DNA from: Candidatus Aminicenantes bacterium UBA4085
Lineage (GTDB): Bacteria; Acidobacteriota; Aminicenantia; Aminicenantales; UBA4085
Direction: 5' to 3'
Assembly: GCA_002383325.1 (NCBI GenBank)
Contig: DFYJ01000111.1
Span: 803-24,457 of the forward strand
Length of the DNA stretch: 23,655 bases
Shown: piece by piece, positions 13,359-21,048 of the stretch
Layout of the letters: every line of letters begins with the position of its first letter
Position numbering within the stretch: the first letter of the stretch is position 1
Translations under genes and position numbers: made by a program
The notes under the pieces: model-generated
The model's input: the letters and a program-made list of their open reading frames with translations, nothing else
What the model was told of the DNA's origin: nothing
Database searches by the model: none

Positions 13359-16300
13359 TCAACGACGGCGCGGCTCGGGCGCAAGCTCCGCCGCCCGGGC
13401 CTCCAGCTCGCGGACCTTTTCGGACAGGCGCTTGGGCGAAATGGGGACGGCGGCCTTGACCTCGGGTGCGAAGACCGAGACCTTGAACTCCTCGATCAAC
13501 CAGCGCAGATTCTCCACACCGGGCTTGAGCGCCGGGCCGCCCTTGGCCGCCCGAGCTTCGAGCTCACGCAGCGCCCGCCGGAAAGGCTCGATCTGGGCCG
13601 CTTTCTTGCGGTCCTTCTCCGGATCGACCTTGACCCGGCCGGCCCGCAAGGCCAGGGCCTCAAGGTAACGGGGCAGACGGGATAGGAAGTCGGGGGGCGA
13701 AGCGGCGAAGACGTCCTTCGGCGCCAGGGCTTCCAGCTCGGCCCTGAATTCGTCCCGCAGGGCGCAAAGCGTCTTGCTGGACGGATTCGCCCCGGCGACA
13801 GCGTCCACGGCCGCCCGGACCTGGCCGTAGGCCTCCAGGACCCCCTCGGCCGTCCGGACGAGCGTCTGCCCCTTTTCGAACAGGGCCCGCACCACTCCGT
13901 CCGCATAGGCCCGCAGCTCCGCCCCTGATCGGAGCGGAGGCCGCAAGACCTCGGTCTTGAGCCTCTCCAGCAGGGCTTTTTCCAGAGCCGCCTTGCCGCC
14001 GAAGAAAAGGGCCGGCTTCTGCGCCTCGGCCGGCAGGACGATGTGCCGCTCCATGTACTTGACGTCCTTGGCGAACGTGCCCATGAGAACCGTTTCCACA
14101 GCGGCCGCGTGGGACGCCGCGGCTTCTTCGCGCTCGCGGAACAACCGGACGGCCGGCTTGTTCCCGATCATCGCCAGCCCGGGGTAGGCGGCCGCGCCAT
14201 AGCCCACGGGCAGGGCTTCCGGCAGGACGGCGAAGCCCAGGGGATCGATGCCGTCCTTCTCCCAGCGCGCCTGGGCCTTCTTCCACTCCCCCGTCTCAGG
14301 CTCAACCTCGCCCTCCCGGCCCAGCTTCTTCAAAGCTTCCAGATCGCGCCCGGCGGCCAGCTCCCGGCCTTTGGGGTCGGTCACCGCCACCCTCATCTTC
14401 AGGTGGGGGGAAAGCTCGACGGCGGCCCATGCCGCGACCGGAATCTCGGCCCGGAAGCGGGCCTTGACGAACCGGGTCATGGCGGCGAAGAGCGACTCCT
14501 CGGCCCGCGGCATCTCGGCCGTGATCAGGTCGACCTTCTCTCCGACCGGCACCAGCAGCTTGCGGTAGCGCTTGGGCAAGCCGCGGATAAGCTCCTCGAT
14601 CTTCTCCCGCAGCAGGCCCGGCACGCCCCACTCCAGCGGCTCGGCCCGGACCGCGGCGATCCGCTCGGCCGGGACGCGGAGCGTCACGCCGTCATCCTTC
14701 TCGCCGGGCGCGAACTTGTAGTGGGCCCGGAAGCGCCGCTCGCCCAGCCGCAAATCGTCGGGGAACTGTCGGAGCTCCGTCTCATCGGGCGCCTGCTCGA
14801 TCAGGTCGGCCTCGGTCATGACCAGGAAGGCGTCGCCGCCGCGGCGATGGATGCGGTCGCGCAGGCCCTTGATGTCGAAGACGCCGGCCAGCCGGGCTTC
14901 GTAGAACTCGGCCATGCGGTCCTCGTCGGCCAGGATGTCGCGCCGCCGCAGCTTCTCCTCGGCCGTCTCCAGCCGGGACTTGAGGGCCAGGTTCCGGGAC
15001 AGGAACTCGAACGGCTCCTTGGCCTTTCCTTCCACCAGCGCCTCGCGGACGAAGACGCGGTGGGCTTCCTCGGGATCGATCGGGCCGAAGGCCACGGTCC
15101 GGCCGGAGACGATCTCCAGCCCGAACAGGGTCACCCGCTCGGTGCAGACGGCCTGGCCGCGGCCCGGATCGAAGCGCGGGTCGGAGCGGCTCTTCCGGCA
15201 CATCTCCCCGCCCAGATCCTCCAGCCACTCGGGCTGGATGCGGGCCGCCAGGCGGGCAAAGAGGCGCGAGGTCTTGACCATCTCGGCCGCGGCGATCCAG
15301 TGCGGCGACTTGTTGAACAAGGCCGAGCCGGGAAAGAGCATGGCCTCCCGCCCCTTGGCTGCGGTGTAGATGTTCTTCTCCTTGAGCACGGCGATGTTGC
15401 TCAGGATGCCCGTCAGGATCGAGCGGTGGATTGCTGCGTACAGAGCCTTGTTCATCTCGGCCTTGCGGGTGCGCCCGGGCGGGACGCGCATCTCGCCCAG
15501 AATGTCCATGATCTGGGCGTGGACATAGGCCCATTCCCGCATACGGGGATAGGACAGGAAGTGCTCGTGGCAGAAACGGCGCTTCTGGGCCTGGCTCTTG
15601 AGACCCTCGAAGTCGCCGTGGAACCGCTCCCAAATGTTCAGCAGAGTCAGGAAGTCCGAGTTGGCCTCGCGGAAGGGGGCGTGCATCTGGTCGGCCTGAG
15701 CCGCCTTGTCCAGCGGCCTCTCCCGCGGGTCGCGGATGCTCAGGGCGGCCGCGATCACGGCGACCTCGCGCAGGCAGCCCTCCTTGACCCCCTCGATCAG
15801 CATCCGCGACAGACGCGGATCGAGCGGCATGCGGGCCATGCGGCGTCCCTTCTCGGTCAGGACGTGCCCGCCCTCCTGCTCCCGGATGGCTCCCAGCTCG
15901 TACAGCGTCTCGAAACCGTCCTTGACGGCGGCCGACGACGGCCGGTCGACGAAGGGGAACTTGGCGGGATGGCCGAGCCGCAGGGAGATCATCCGCAGGA
16001 TGACCTCGGCCAAGTTGGCCCGCTGGATCTCGGGCGGGGTGAAATCCGCCCGCTCGCCGTAATCGTCCTCCGCGTAGAGCCTGATGCAGACGCCGTCCGA
16101 GACGCGGCCGCAGCGCCCCTTGCGCTGGTCGGCGCTGCTCTTGGACACCGGCCGGATGGGCAGGCTGTTGATGCGGGCCCCGGGCAGGTACTGGGAGATG
16201 CGGGCCAGGCCGGTATCGACGACGTAGCGGATGCCGGGAATCGTCAGTGAAGTCTCGGCCACGTTGGTGGCGACCACGATCTTGGGGCCGGCAACCCGGT

Positions 16301-17168
16301 AGACCCTCCCCTGCTGGGGCCCGGGCAGGCGGGCGTAGAGGGGCAGGATCGTCATGCCGGCGTACTTGCGGGCCTCCAGCTTCTCGCAGGTCTCGAGGAT
16401 GTCCTGCTCGGTAGGCATAAAGATGAGGATGTCGCCGGGGCGCTTCCCGGACCGGATCTCGTCCACGGCGGCGACCGCGGCATCGGTGTAGTCCTGGTCC
16501 TGCTTGGACTCGGGGTCCGGGGGCCGGTACTCGATCTCCACCGGGTACGTCCGCCCCCCGACTTCGATGACCGGCGGATCGTCGAAGGCGGCCCGGAACT
16601 TCTCGATGTCTAGGGTGGCCGAGGTGATGACCAGCCGCAGGTCGCGCCGGACCGGCAGCAGGGTCCGGGTGATGCCCAGCAGGAAGTCGATGTTCAGCGA
16701 GCGCTCGTGGGCCTCGTCGATGACGATGGTGTCGTAGGCTAGCAGGCGGGGGTCGCCCTGGGTCTCGGCCAGCAGCATGCCGTCGGTCACGACCTTGATC
16801 CAGGCATCGCGGGGGGTCGTGTCCTCGAAGCGGATCTTGTAGCCGACCGAGCGGCCGACCGGCTCGCCCATCTCCTCGGCGATGCGGCCGGCGATGGTCA
16901 CGGCGGCGATGCGGCGGGGCTGGGTGACCGCGATCATGCCCCGCAGGCCGCGGCCGGCTTCGATGCACATCTTGGGGATCTGGGTGCTCTTGCCGCAGCC
17001 CGTCTCGCCCGAGAGGATGACCACCGGCCGGGTCCGGATGGCCTGCACGATCTCCTCCCGCCGGGCGGTGATGGGCAGCTCGGGCGGATAGACCAGCTTG
17101 GGGCGGGCAGCCGCTCTCGAGCCGGGAGCGTCCGGAGGCGGAGCGGAGGAGCCGGCGGATTGGGTCAT
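13359..17168 (-). CDS. hrpA: ATP-dependent RNA helicase HrpA (DEAH box)
   Basis: This 1269-residue protein has the size and order of HrpA. An N-terminal helicase core carries Walker A GETGCGKST (54-62), TQPRRIAA (82-89), the DEAH box at 151-154, SAT, and motif VI QRKGRCGRV further on. The helicase-associated HA2 and OB-fold regions follow (about 400-600), and the long DUF3418-type C-terminal part fills the rest. HrpA unwinds RNA in the cytoplasm and in E. coli has been tied to fimbrial mRNA processing and to clearing stalled ribosomes. The N-terminal 25 residues are Pro/Ala/Ser-rich and probably disordered. No strong ribosome site precedes the ATG at 17168; the start leaves only a short tail before the helicase fold. 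It is divergent from the thioredoxin-like gene and may be cotranscribed with nikR downstream. Confidence 0.93.
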   Translation of the reverse strand: MTQSAGSSAPPPDAPGSRAAARPKLVYPPELPITARREEIVQAIRTRPVVILSGETGCGKSTQIPKMCIEAGRGLRGMIAVTQPRRIAAVTIAGRIAEEMGEPVGRSVGYKIRFEDTTPRDAWIKVVTDGMLLAETQGDPRLLAYDTIVIDEAHERSLNIDFLLGITRTLLPVRRDLRLVITSATLDIEKFRAAFDDPPVIEVGGRTYPVEIEYRPPDPESKQDQDYTDAAVAAVDEIRSGKRPGDILIFMPTEQDILETCEKLEARKYAGMTILPLYARLPGPQQGRVYRVAGPKIVVATNVAETSLTIPGIRYVVDTGLARISQYLPGARINSLPIRPVSKSSADQRKGRCGRVSDGVCIRLYAEDDYGERADFTPPEIQRANLAEVILRMISLRLGHPAKFPFVDRPSSAAVKDGFETLYELGAIREQEGGHVLTEKGRRMARMPLDPRLSRMLIEGVKEGCLREVAVIAAALSIRDPRERPLDKAAQADQMHAPFREANSDFLTLLNIWERFHGDFEGLKSQAQKRRFCHEHFLSYPRMREWAYVHAQIMDILGEMRVPPGRTRKAEMNKALYAAIHRSILTGILSNIAVLKEKNIYTAAKGREAMLFPGSALFNKSPHWIAAAEMVKTSRLFARLAARIQPEWLEDLGGEMCRKSRSDPRFDPGRGQAVCTERVTLFGLEIVSGRTVAFGPIDPEEAHRVFVREALVEGKAKEPFEFLSRNLALKSRLETAEEKLRRRDILADEDRMAEFYEARLAGVFDIKGLRDRIHRRGGDAFLVMTEADLIEQAPDETELRQFPDDLRLGERRFRAHYKFAPGEKDDGVTLRVPAERIAAVRAEPLEWGVPGLLREKIEELIRGLPKRYRKLLVPVGEKVDLITAEMPRAEESLFAAMTRFVKARFRAEIPVAAWAAVELSPHLKMRVAVTDPKGRELAAGRDLEALKKLGREGEVEPETGEWKKAQARWEKDGIDPLGFAVLPEALPVGYGAAAYPGLAMIGNKPAVRLFREREEAAASHAAAVETVLMGTFAKDVKYMERHIVLPAEAQKPALFFGGKAALEKALLERLKTEVLRPPLRSGAELRAYADGVVRALFEKGQTLVRTAEGVLEAYGQVRAAVDAVAGANPSSKTLCALRDEFRAELEALAPKDVFAASPPDFLSRLPRYLEALALRAGRVKVDPEKDRKKAAQIEPFRRALRELEARAAKGGPALKPGVENLRWLIEEFKVSVFAPEVKAAVPISPKRLSEKVRELEARAAELAPEPRRR

Positions 17169-17221
17169 GGATTCCCGGACATGATACCCCGTCCCGGGCC
17201 TCGGGAAAAGGCAGCCTCGCC

Positions 17222-17250
17222 TTGACTTGAGGGGAAAGCCCCCCTAAGAT
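17222..17250 (+). promoter_or_regulatory. Promoter of the thioredoxin-fold gene
   Basis: TTGACT (17222-17227), a 17-base spacer and TAAGAT (17245-17250) precede the start codon by 35 bases. Between promoter and start a small GC hairpin is possible (CCCCG 17259-17263 with CGGGG 17268-17272), just ahead of the initiation region. Confidence 0.5.
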
Positions 17251-17285
17251 CGGACGGTCCCCGGCCGCGGGGGCAGGACCCATCC

Positions 17286-17918
17286 ATGAGGCAGCATGGC
17301 GGCATCGCCGCTCCCGGACTTCTGGCCGCCGCGGCTCTCCTGGCGCTGGCCGCCCGGGCCGGTCAGGATCCCGTCGGCCCGATGACCAGGGATCAGGTGC
17401 TCAAGGCCCGCCCGGACTGGGCCGAGGCCGCCGCGTCCTACCGCCCCCGCCCGGATGCCCTTGAGCGCCTCCGAACCTTTCCCAAACCGCTTAAAATCGA
17501 TGTCTTCTTTCGCCTCGACGCGGCGGAGTGCCGGGATTTCGTCGGGAGCTTCCTGCGCCTGCAAGAGGCCCTCGACGCCGGGAAGATCGCGGTCCGGATG
17601 GTGGCCGTCTCGCCGGACCTCGGGGAGCCTCGGGAGGAGATTCTGGCCGCCTTCATCGAGTCGGTCCCGACTTTGGCCGTCCACGTGGACGGCTACGAGC
17701 TGGGACGGATCGTCGGTCCCCCGCCGGGGACGCTTGAAGAGGCGCTGGAGGCCCTGCTGGCGACCTACATCAGCGTCGAGGACGTCGACTTCGATGACCG
17801 GGAGTCGATGCGGGGATACAAGCACAACCTGCTTTCGATCGCCTGCACTCCCTGCCACGCCGCCGGACGGGCTACTTCGCGGCCTTGGCCTTCAGGAAAT
17901 CCGCCGCTTCCTCGCTGA
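17286..17918 (+). CDS. Exported thioredoxin-fold protein without CXXC, with terminal CXXCH
   Basis: The 210-residue product starts with a signal-like hydrophobic stretch (about 6-25, ending AARAG). Residues 68-160 follow a thioredoxin-like pattern: strand KIDVFFRLD, then ECRDFVGSFLRLQEAL, strand IAVRMVAVSPD, and VPTLAVHVDGYELGRIVG, which includes the cis-proline-like VPT. The usual CXXC is missing; only Cys82 remains, about where the second cysteine would be. Near the C-terminus lies CTPCH (187-191), the form of a c-type heme attachment site, followed by about 20 residues that overlap the end of the convergent lipoprotein gene by 47 bases. Redox activity of the ordinary thioredoxin type is therefore unlikely. 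The function is unknown. The start has no clear ribosome site but fits the promoter and signal peptide. Confidence 0.55.
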   Translation: MRQHGGIAAPGLLAAAALLALAARAGQDPVGPMTRDQVLKARPDWAEAAASYRPRPDALERLRTFPKPLKIDVFFRLDAAECRDFVGSFLRLQEALDAGKIAVRMVAVSPDLGEPREEILAAFIESVPTLAVHVDGYELGRIVGPPPGTLEEALEALLATYISVEDVDFDDRESMRGYKHNLLSIACTPCHAAGRATSRPWPSGNPPLPR

Positions 17919-18678
17919 AGTCGCCCGCCCCGGCCGCCAGAGCCTGCATCACACCCAGGGCGGTCTTGGCCTCGCCCAAATCGTAGAGGGCTTCGGCGAC
18001 GGAGAACTTCAAGCTGCGAAGCTCCGGAGAGTCCCCGGGCTGGCCGGCGATGGATTTGAGCCGGGCCGAGGCCGACTTCATCCCTAGAAGGGCGGCTGTC
18101 TGCGCGGCCGTGGCTTCCGGGGCGTAGCCGGGATCGTCGAGGAGGGCCTGGAGGGTCTTCTCGATGCGCGGCCGGTCGGTCTCGGGAAGGGCGAATCCCT
18201 GGCCGGCCTTGGCCTTGACGGCGAAACGCCAGAAATGCTCGGCAGCCGCCTCGCGCACGCTGGGCTGAGCGTTCCGGTCGGCGGCCACGATCAGCAGGTC
18301 CTCGATGATCGGGTACCAGTCGCCGAAGTTGAAGAGGTTGGACACGCGGCGCTGGATCTCGTCTCCGGCCGGGTCGGCCTCGGGACTCGACTGGCGGGCG
18401 AAGAGGTTCCACAGCGGCCGGATGAGGTCCTCGTAATCCCCCGCCGCCCAGCCTTCCCGGTCGGCGGTCATCATGGCCAGCATCTCCAGGATCACGGCCG
18501 AGTCGCCTTCCCGGATGGCCTGCAGCACCGCCGGGGTCTCCAGGGAGATGGACCCCTCGTCCGCGTCCGCAAGGCTCTTGGAGGCTTCGGGATCGTCCGT
18601 CGCGGATGCTTCCGGCTTGCGGCAGGCGGCCGTCGCGGCCAGAGCGAAAGCGAGAATGAAGGCCAGGCTCTTTTTCAT
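17872..18678 (-). CDS. Putative lipoprotein with helical-repeat character
   Basis: The ATG at 18678 is supported by GAGGAG about seven bases upstream and by the resulting export signal, MKKSLAFILAFALAATAAC, after which the Cys19 could be lipidated. The lipobox is loose (TAAC rather than LxGC). The 268-residue product is mostly alpha-helical by pattern, with alanine-rich helix pairs in the last 150 residues (SVREAAAEHFWRFAVKAKA, EATAAQTAALLGMKSASAR, LKFSVAEALYDLGEAK) resembling HEAT-type repeats. Such proteins usually act as scaffolds; no enzyme motif is visible. An upstream in-frame start at 18804 would run through the intergenic region and bury the signal peptide. Its 3' end overlaps that of the thioredoxin-fold gene, and it is divergent from the small lipoprotein gene. 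I do not recognise the family. Confidence 0.65.
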   Translation of the reverse strand: MKKSLAFILAFALAATAACRKPEASATDDPEASKSLADADEGSISLETPAVLQAIREGDSAVILEMLAMMTADREGWAAGDYEDLIRPLWNLFARQSSPEADPAGDEIQRRVSNLFNFGDWYPIIEDLLIVAADRNAQPSVREAAAEHFWRFAVKAKAGQGFALPETDRPRIEKTLQALLDDPGYAPEATAAQTAALLGMKSASARLKSIAGQPGDSPELRSLKFSVAEALYDLGEAKTALGVMQALAAGAGDFSEEAADFLKAKAAK

Positions 18679-18777
18679 GCGGACACTCCTCGATCGAGCT
18701 GCTCCGCTCCCCGTTATCCTACCTTGTTCGACGAAAGACGAAGACATCCTAACACGGCCGACGGCCGGCGGCAAACG

Positions 18778-18807
18778 TTGACAACCCCCGGCCGCTTCGC
18801 GCATAGT
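18778..18807 (+). promoter_or_regulatory. Promoter of the small lipoprotein gene
   Basis: A perfect TTGACA (18778-18783) is followed after 18 bases by CATAGT (18802-18807), a four-of-six match. The start codon is 36 bases further on, with a good ribosome site between. Confidence 0.5.
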
Positions 18808-18842
18808 GGACGCGAAAGTCCGCCGCGAAGGAGAGGGAGGCC

Positions 18843-19271
18843 ATGTCCAAATCCGCGCTCGTCGTCGTACTGGGTCTGATCCTGATGGCGGCCGGGACCG
18901 CCTGCCGCGGCAAGGGTGAGCAAGCCGCCGGAGCCAAGCCCGGCCGGGAGGGCGACGGATACTTCAAGATCGAGCCGCAGGACGACCTGGGCAGCCGGGT
19001 CGGGGCCAAGGTCAGGCTGGAGGGACGGATCTCCGCCATGCCCTGGCAGCACATGATCCACTGGCCCGAAGGCACCACCGAGATGGCCTACTTCGACTTC
19101 GAGCTCGGCCGCCAGACCGTGCTCTACGCCAAATCCGCGATATCATGCCCGGGGAATATGACCGTGTGGGGCACGGTGGTCAAGATCCAGGGCGAGAGCA
19201 AGCGGCCCGGCTCGGATGCCCCGGCCGTCGAATATCACATCCTCGTCGACAGGTTCGAGTGCGCCAAGTAG
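18843..19271 (+). CDS. Small putative lipoprotein of unknown function
   Basis: The 142-residue product has a hydrophobic export signal (about 3-19) followed by ACRGKGE, with Cys21 a likely lipidation site, though the lipobox is not canonical. After a short linker the remainder looks like one small beta-rich domain, possibly OB-like: VGAKVRLEGRISAMPWQHM, MAYFDFELGRQTVLYAK, NMTVWGTVVKIQGESK, and EYHILVDRFECAK. The repeated strand pattern with a G between strands and the phrase RLEGRIS...VWGTVVKI recall nucleic-acid or ligand-binding OB folds of the kind that describe themselves by wording such as 'the cost of transfer', but no family can be named. GGAGAGGGAGG immediately precedes the ATG at 18843, and a promoter candidate lies at 18778-18807. 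It ends 19 bases before the convergent CHR transporter gene. Confidence 0.7.
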   Translation: MSKSALVVVLGLILMAAGTACRGKGEQAAGAKPGREGDGYFKIEPQDDLGSRVGAKVRLEGRISAMPWQHMIHWPEGTTEMAYFDFELGRQTVLYAKSAISCPGNMTVWGTVVKIQGESKRPGSDAPAVEYHILVDRFECAK

Positions 19272-19290
19272 CCGGACTGACGTCCGCCTC

Positions 19291-19842
19291 TCAGCGGTAG
19301 ACGGCAAAGCCGAGCCCGGCCGCCCCGGCGATAAGCAGGACGGGGTGGACCTTGGTGAAGGTCAGAAGGACAAACGCCGCCAGGATGATCAGGATCTTGT
19401 CCCAGCCGACGGACAAGGCGGCCGGCCAGCCCTGGGCCTTGGCTCCGAAGACGTTGATGGCCATATCGTAGGCCGTCCAAAGCAGAAATCCCACGACCAC
19501 CGGCCTGACGGCCTTGAGCATGGACCTGACCGCCGGATTGTCCTTGATGCTGAAGAAATAGACGACCATGATCAGCATCAGCAGGGTCGTCGGCAGGACC
19601 GTCCCCGTCACGGCCAAGATGGCTCCGGGCAGTCCGGCCAGCTTGTAGCCGATATAGGCCGAGACCTGGGGGGCGATGGGGCCGGGCAGGGCGTTGCCGA
19701 TGGCCACGGCGTCGGCGAACTCGCCGGAATTGACCCAGCCGGCCTGGGTTACCTCGCGCTGCATCAGGGCCAATGAGGCGGGACCGCCGCCCCAGGAGAA
19801 GAGGGCCACCCGGGTGAAAATCCAGAAGATCTTGAACAGCAT
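19291..19842 (-). CDS. Single-domain chromate transporter (CHR) family protein
   Basis: The 183-residue membrane protein begins LFKIFWIFTRVALFSWGGG and carries PGPIAP (53-58) followed by GYKLAGLPGAILAVTG, the signature order of a CHR half-domain. About five or six hydrophobic segments follow to the C-terminus. Full-length CHR proteins have two such halves; short members are usually encoded as adjacent pairs. Here only one copy is present and its neighbour is a peptidase gene, so it would have to form homodimers or act with a partner elsewhere. Chromate export is known for a few members only, so the substrate is open. The start is nine bases after the stop of the M24 peptidase gene, indicating one transcript. 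It is the last gene of that operon. Confidence 0.82.
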   Translation of the reverse strand: MLFKIFWIFTRVALFSWGGGPASLALMQREVTQAGWVNSGEFADAVAIGNALPGPIAPQVSAYIGYKLAGLPGAILAVTGTVLPTTLLMLIMVVYFFSIKDNPAVRSMLKAVRPVVVGFLLWTAYDMAINVFGAKAQGWPAALSVGWDKILIILAAFVLLTFTKVHPVLLIAGAAGLGFAVYR

Positions 19843-19851
19843 GCCCGCCTC

Positions 19852-21039
19852 CTAATCCCGCCCGGCCAGAATCAGCTCCGTTTGCGGCTCCGACAGGCAC
19901 TCCACGCCCGTCTCCGTCACGACGACCATGTCCTCGACGGTGACGATGCCCCGGCCCGGGACGGTCAGGCGCGGCTCGATGGTGAAGACCATGCCCGGCT
20001 CCAGCGGCCGGAAGGGCTTGCCGGCATATTTCTCCCAGGCCGGGCCCAGCAGGGCCGTTCCGTCATGGGCAAAGCGGCCGACCTGGTGCCCGAGGGCATG
20101 GGGAAACTCCTCGTAGCCGGCGGCGGTGACGACGCCGCGGGCGGCCGCGTCGACATTCAGGCCGGTGACACCCGGCTTCATGACGCGCCGGGCCGCTTCA
20201 ATCGAACGGACGATGGTGTCGAAGCCGCGCCGGACCTCGGGCGGGGCCTCGGTCTGACCGGGCTCCGGGACATAGATCGTCCGCTGGAGGTCCGAGCAAT
20301 AGGACTCGACTTTGACCCCGAAGTCCCAATTGAGGACGTGCCCGGGCTCGACCGTGCGACCGGTCGGGCCGTAGTGGGCCTCGGCGGTGCCGGGCCCGCT
20401 GAAGACGGCCGGGCAGGAGTCCACGCTCCAAGCGGGAGGCAGGCCGCGACGGACGCGCTCGGCGGTGATAAAATCGCCGATCTCCTTCTCCGTCCGGCCG
20501 GGCCGGACGAAGCGGGCGGCCAGGGCGAAGATGTCCTGGGTCTGACGGATGGCTTCGCGGATAAATCCGATCTCGGCCTCGGACTTGCGCTCGCGCAGGG
20601 CCGAGACCAGCTTCTCGGCCGAGACAAGCCGGTCGGCCAGGCCGATGCCGCCCAGGACATCGACCAGGGTCAGGTACATACCGTGGGTCAGGCCGTCGCA
20701 GACTTCGCTGTCCTTGGAGTAGTTGACGGCGATGGTCCGCGGCGCGGCCGCCTTGAGGACGGCCTGAAGAGGCTCTTTGAACCCGGCCACGAAGGGGATG
20801 ACCTCGGCGTAGGCCCCGGTCTCCTCGACGCTGCGCTTGTCGTAGCGGCCGACGATGGCCTTGGCCGTGCCGTCCCGGAAGACGAGGAAGGAGGAATGCC
20901 AGGTCACGTCGGCCGTGGCCAGGAAGGGCAGGACGGGATCGCCCAGCATCTTGCTCTCGCGGGTGAAGGTCAGCCAGCAGTCGAAGTCGAGCTCGCTCAG
21001 CAGGGCCGCCGCCTGGCGGACTTTCTCGCGGATCAGCAT
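19852..21039 (-). CDS. M24 family metallopeptidase (Xaa-Pro aminopeptidase-like)
   Basis: The 395-residue protein has a creatinase-like N-terminal domain (about 1-150) and a pita-bread catalytic domain (about 155-395). The five expected ligands of the two-metal centre are visible: Asp239 in NWDFG, Asp250 in CSDLQRTIYV, His318 in HALGHQVG, Glu355 in FTIEPRL and Glu369 in VEDM. The family removes N-terminal residues ahead of proline or cleaves proline dipeptides. There is no signal peptide, so it acts in the cytoplasm on imported peptides, which fits the POT transporter gene immediately upstream. The ATG at 21039 has TTAGGAG about seven bases before it; this site overlaps the stop codon of the transporter gene, so the two are coupled. 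Confidence 0.9.
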   Translation of the reverse strand: MLIREKVRQAAALLSELDFDCWLTFTRESKMLGDPVLPFLATADVTWHSSFLVFRDGTAKAIVGRYDKRSVEETGAYAEVIPFVAGFKEPLQAVLKAAAPRTIAVNYSKDSEVCDGLTHGMYLTLVDVLGGIGLADRLVSAEKLVSALRERKSEAEIGFIREAIRQTQDIFALAARFVRPGRTEKEIGDFITAERVRRGLPPAWSVDSCPAVFSGPGTAEAHYGPTGRTVEPGHVLNWDFGVKVESYCSDLQRTIYVPEPGQTEAPPEVRRGFDTIVRSIEAARRVMKPGVTGLNVDAAARGVVTAAGYEEFPHALGHQVGRFAHDGTALLGPAWEKYAGKPFRPLEPGMVFTIEPRLTVPGRGIVTVEDMVVVTETGVECLSEPQTELILAGRD

Positions 21040-21048
21040 GAAGAACTC

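Noticed and set aside
17169..17209. Promoter of hrpA with TATCAT at 17186-17181
   Set aside because: The -10 match is good but the -35 position is poor and the leader would be nearly absent; not enough to call.
14043..17283. Very long open frames in other frames within hrpA
   Set aside because: Both the plus-strand frame and the overlapping minus-strand frame are Arg/Pro/Gly/Asp-rich with no motifs; hrpA itself is complete in one frame.
19272..19290. Terminator hairpin CGGAC-TGAC-GTCCG between convergent genes
   Set aside because: The stem is only five base pairs and has no T run on either strand.
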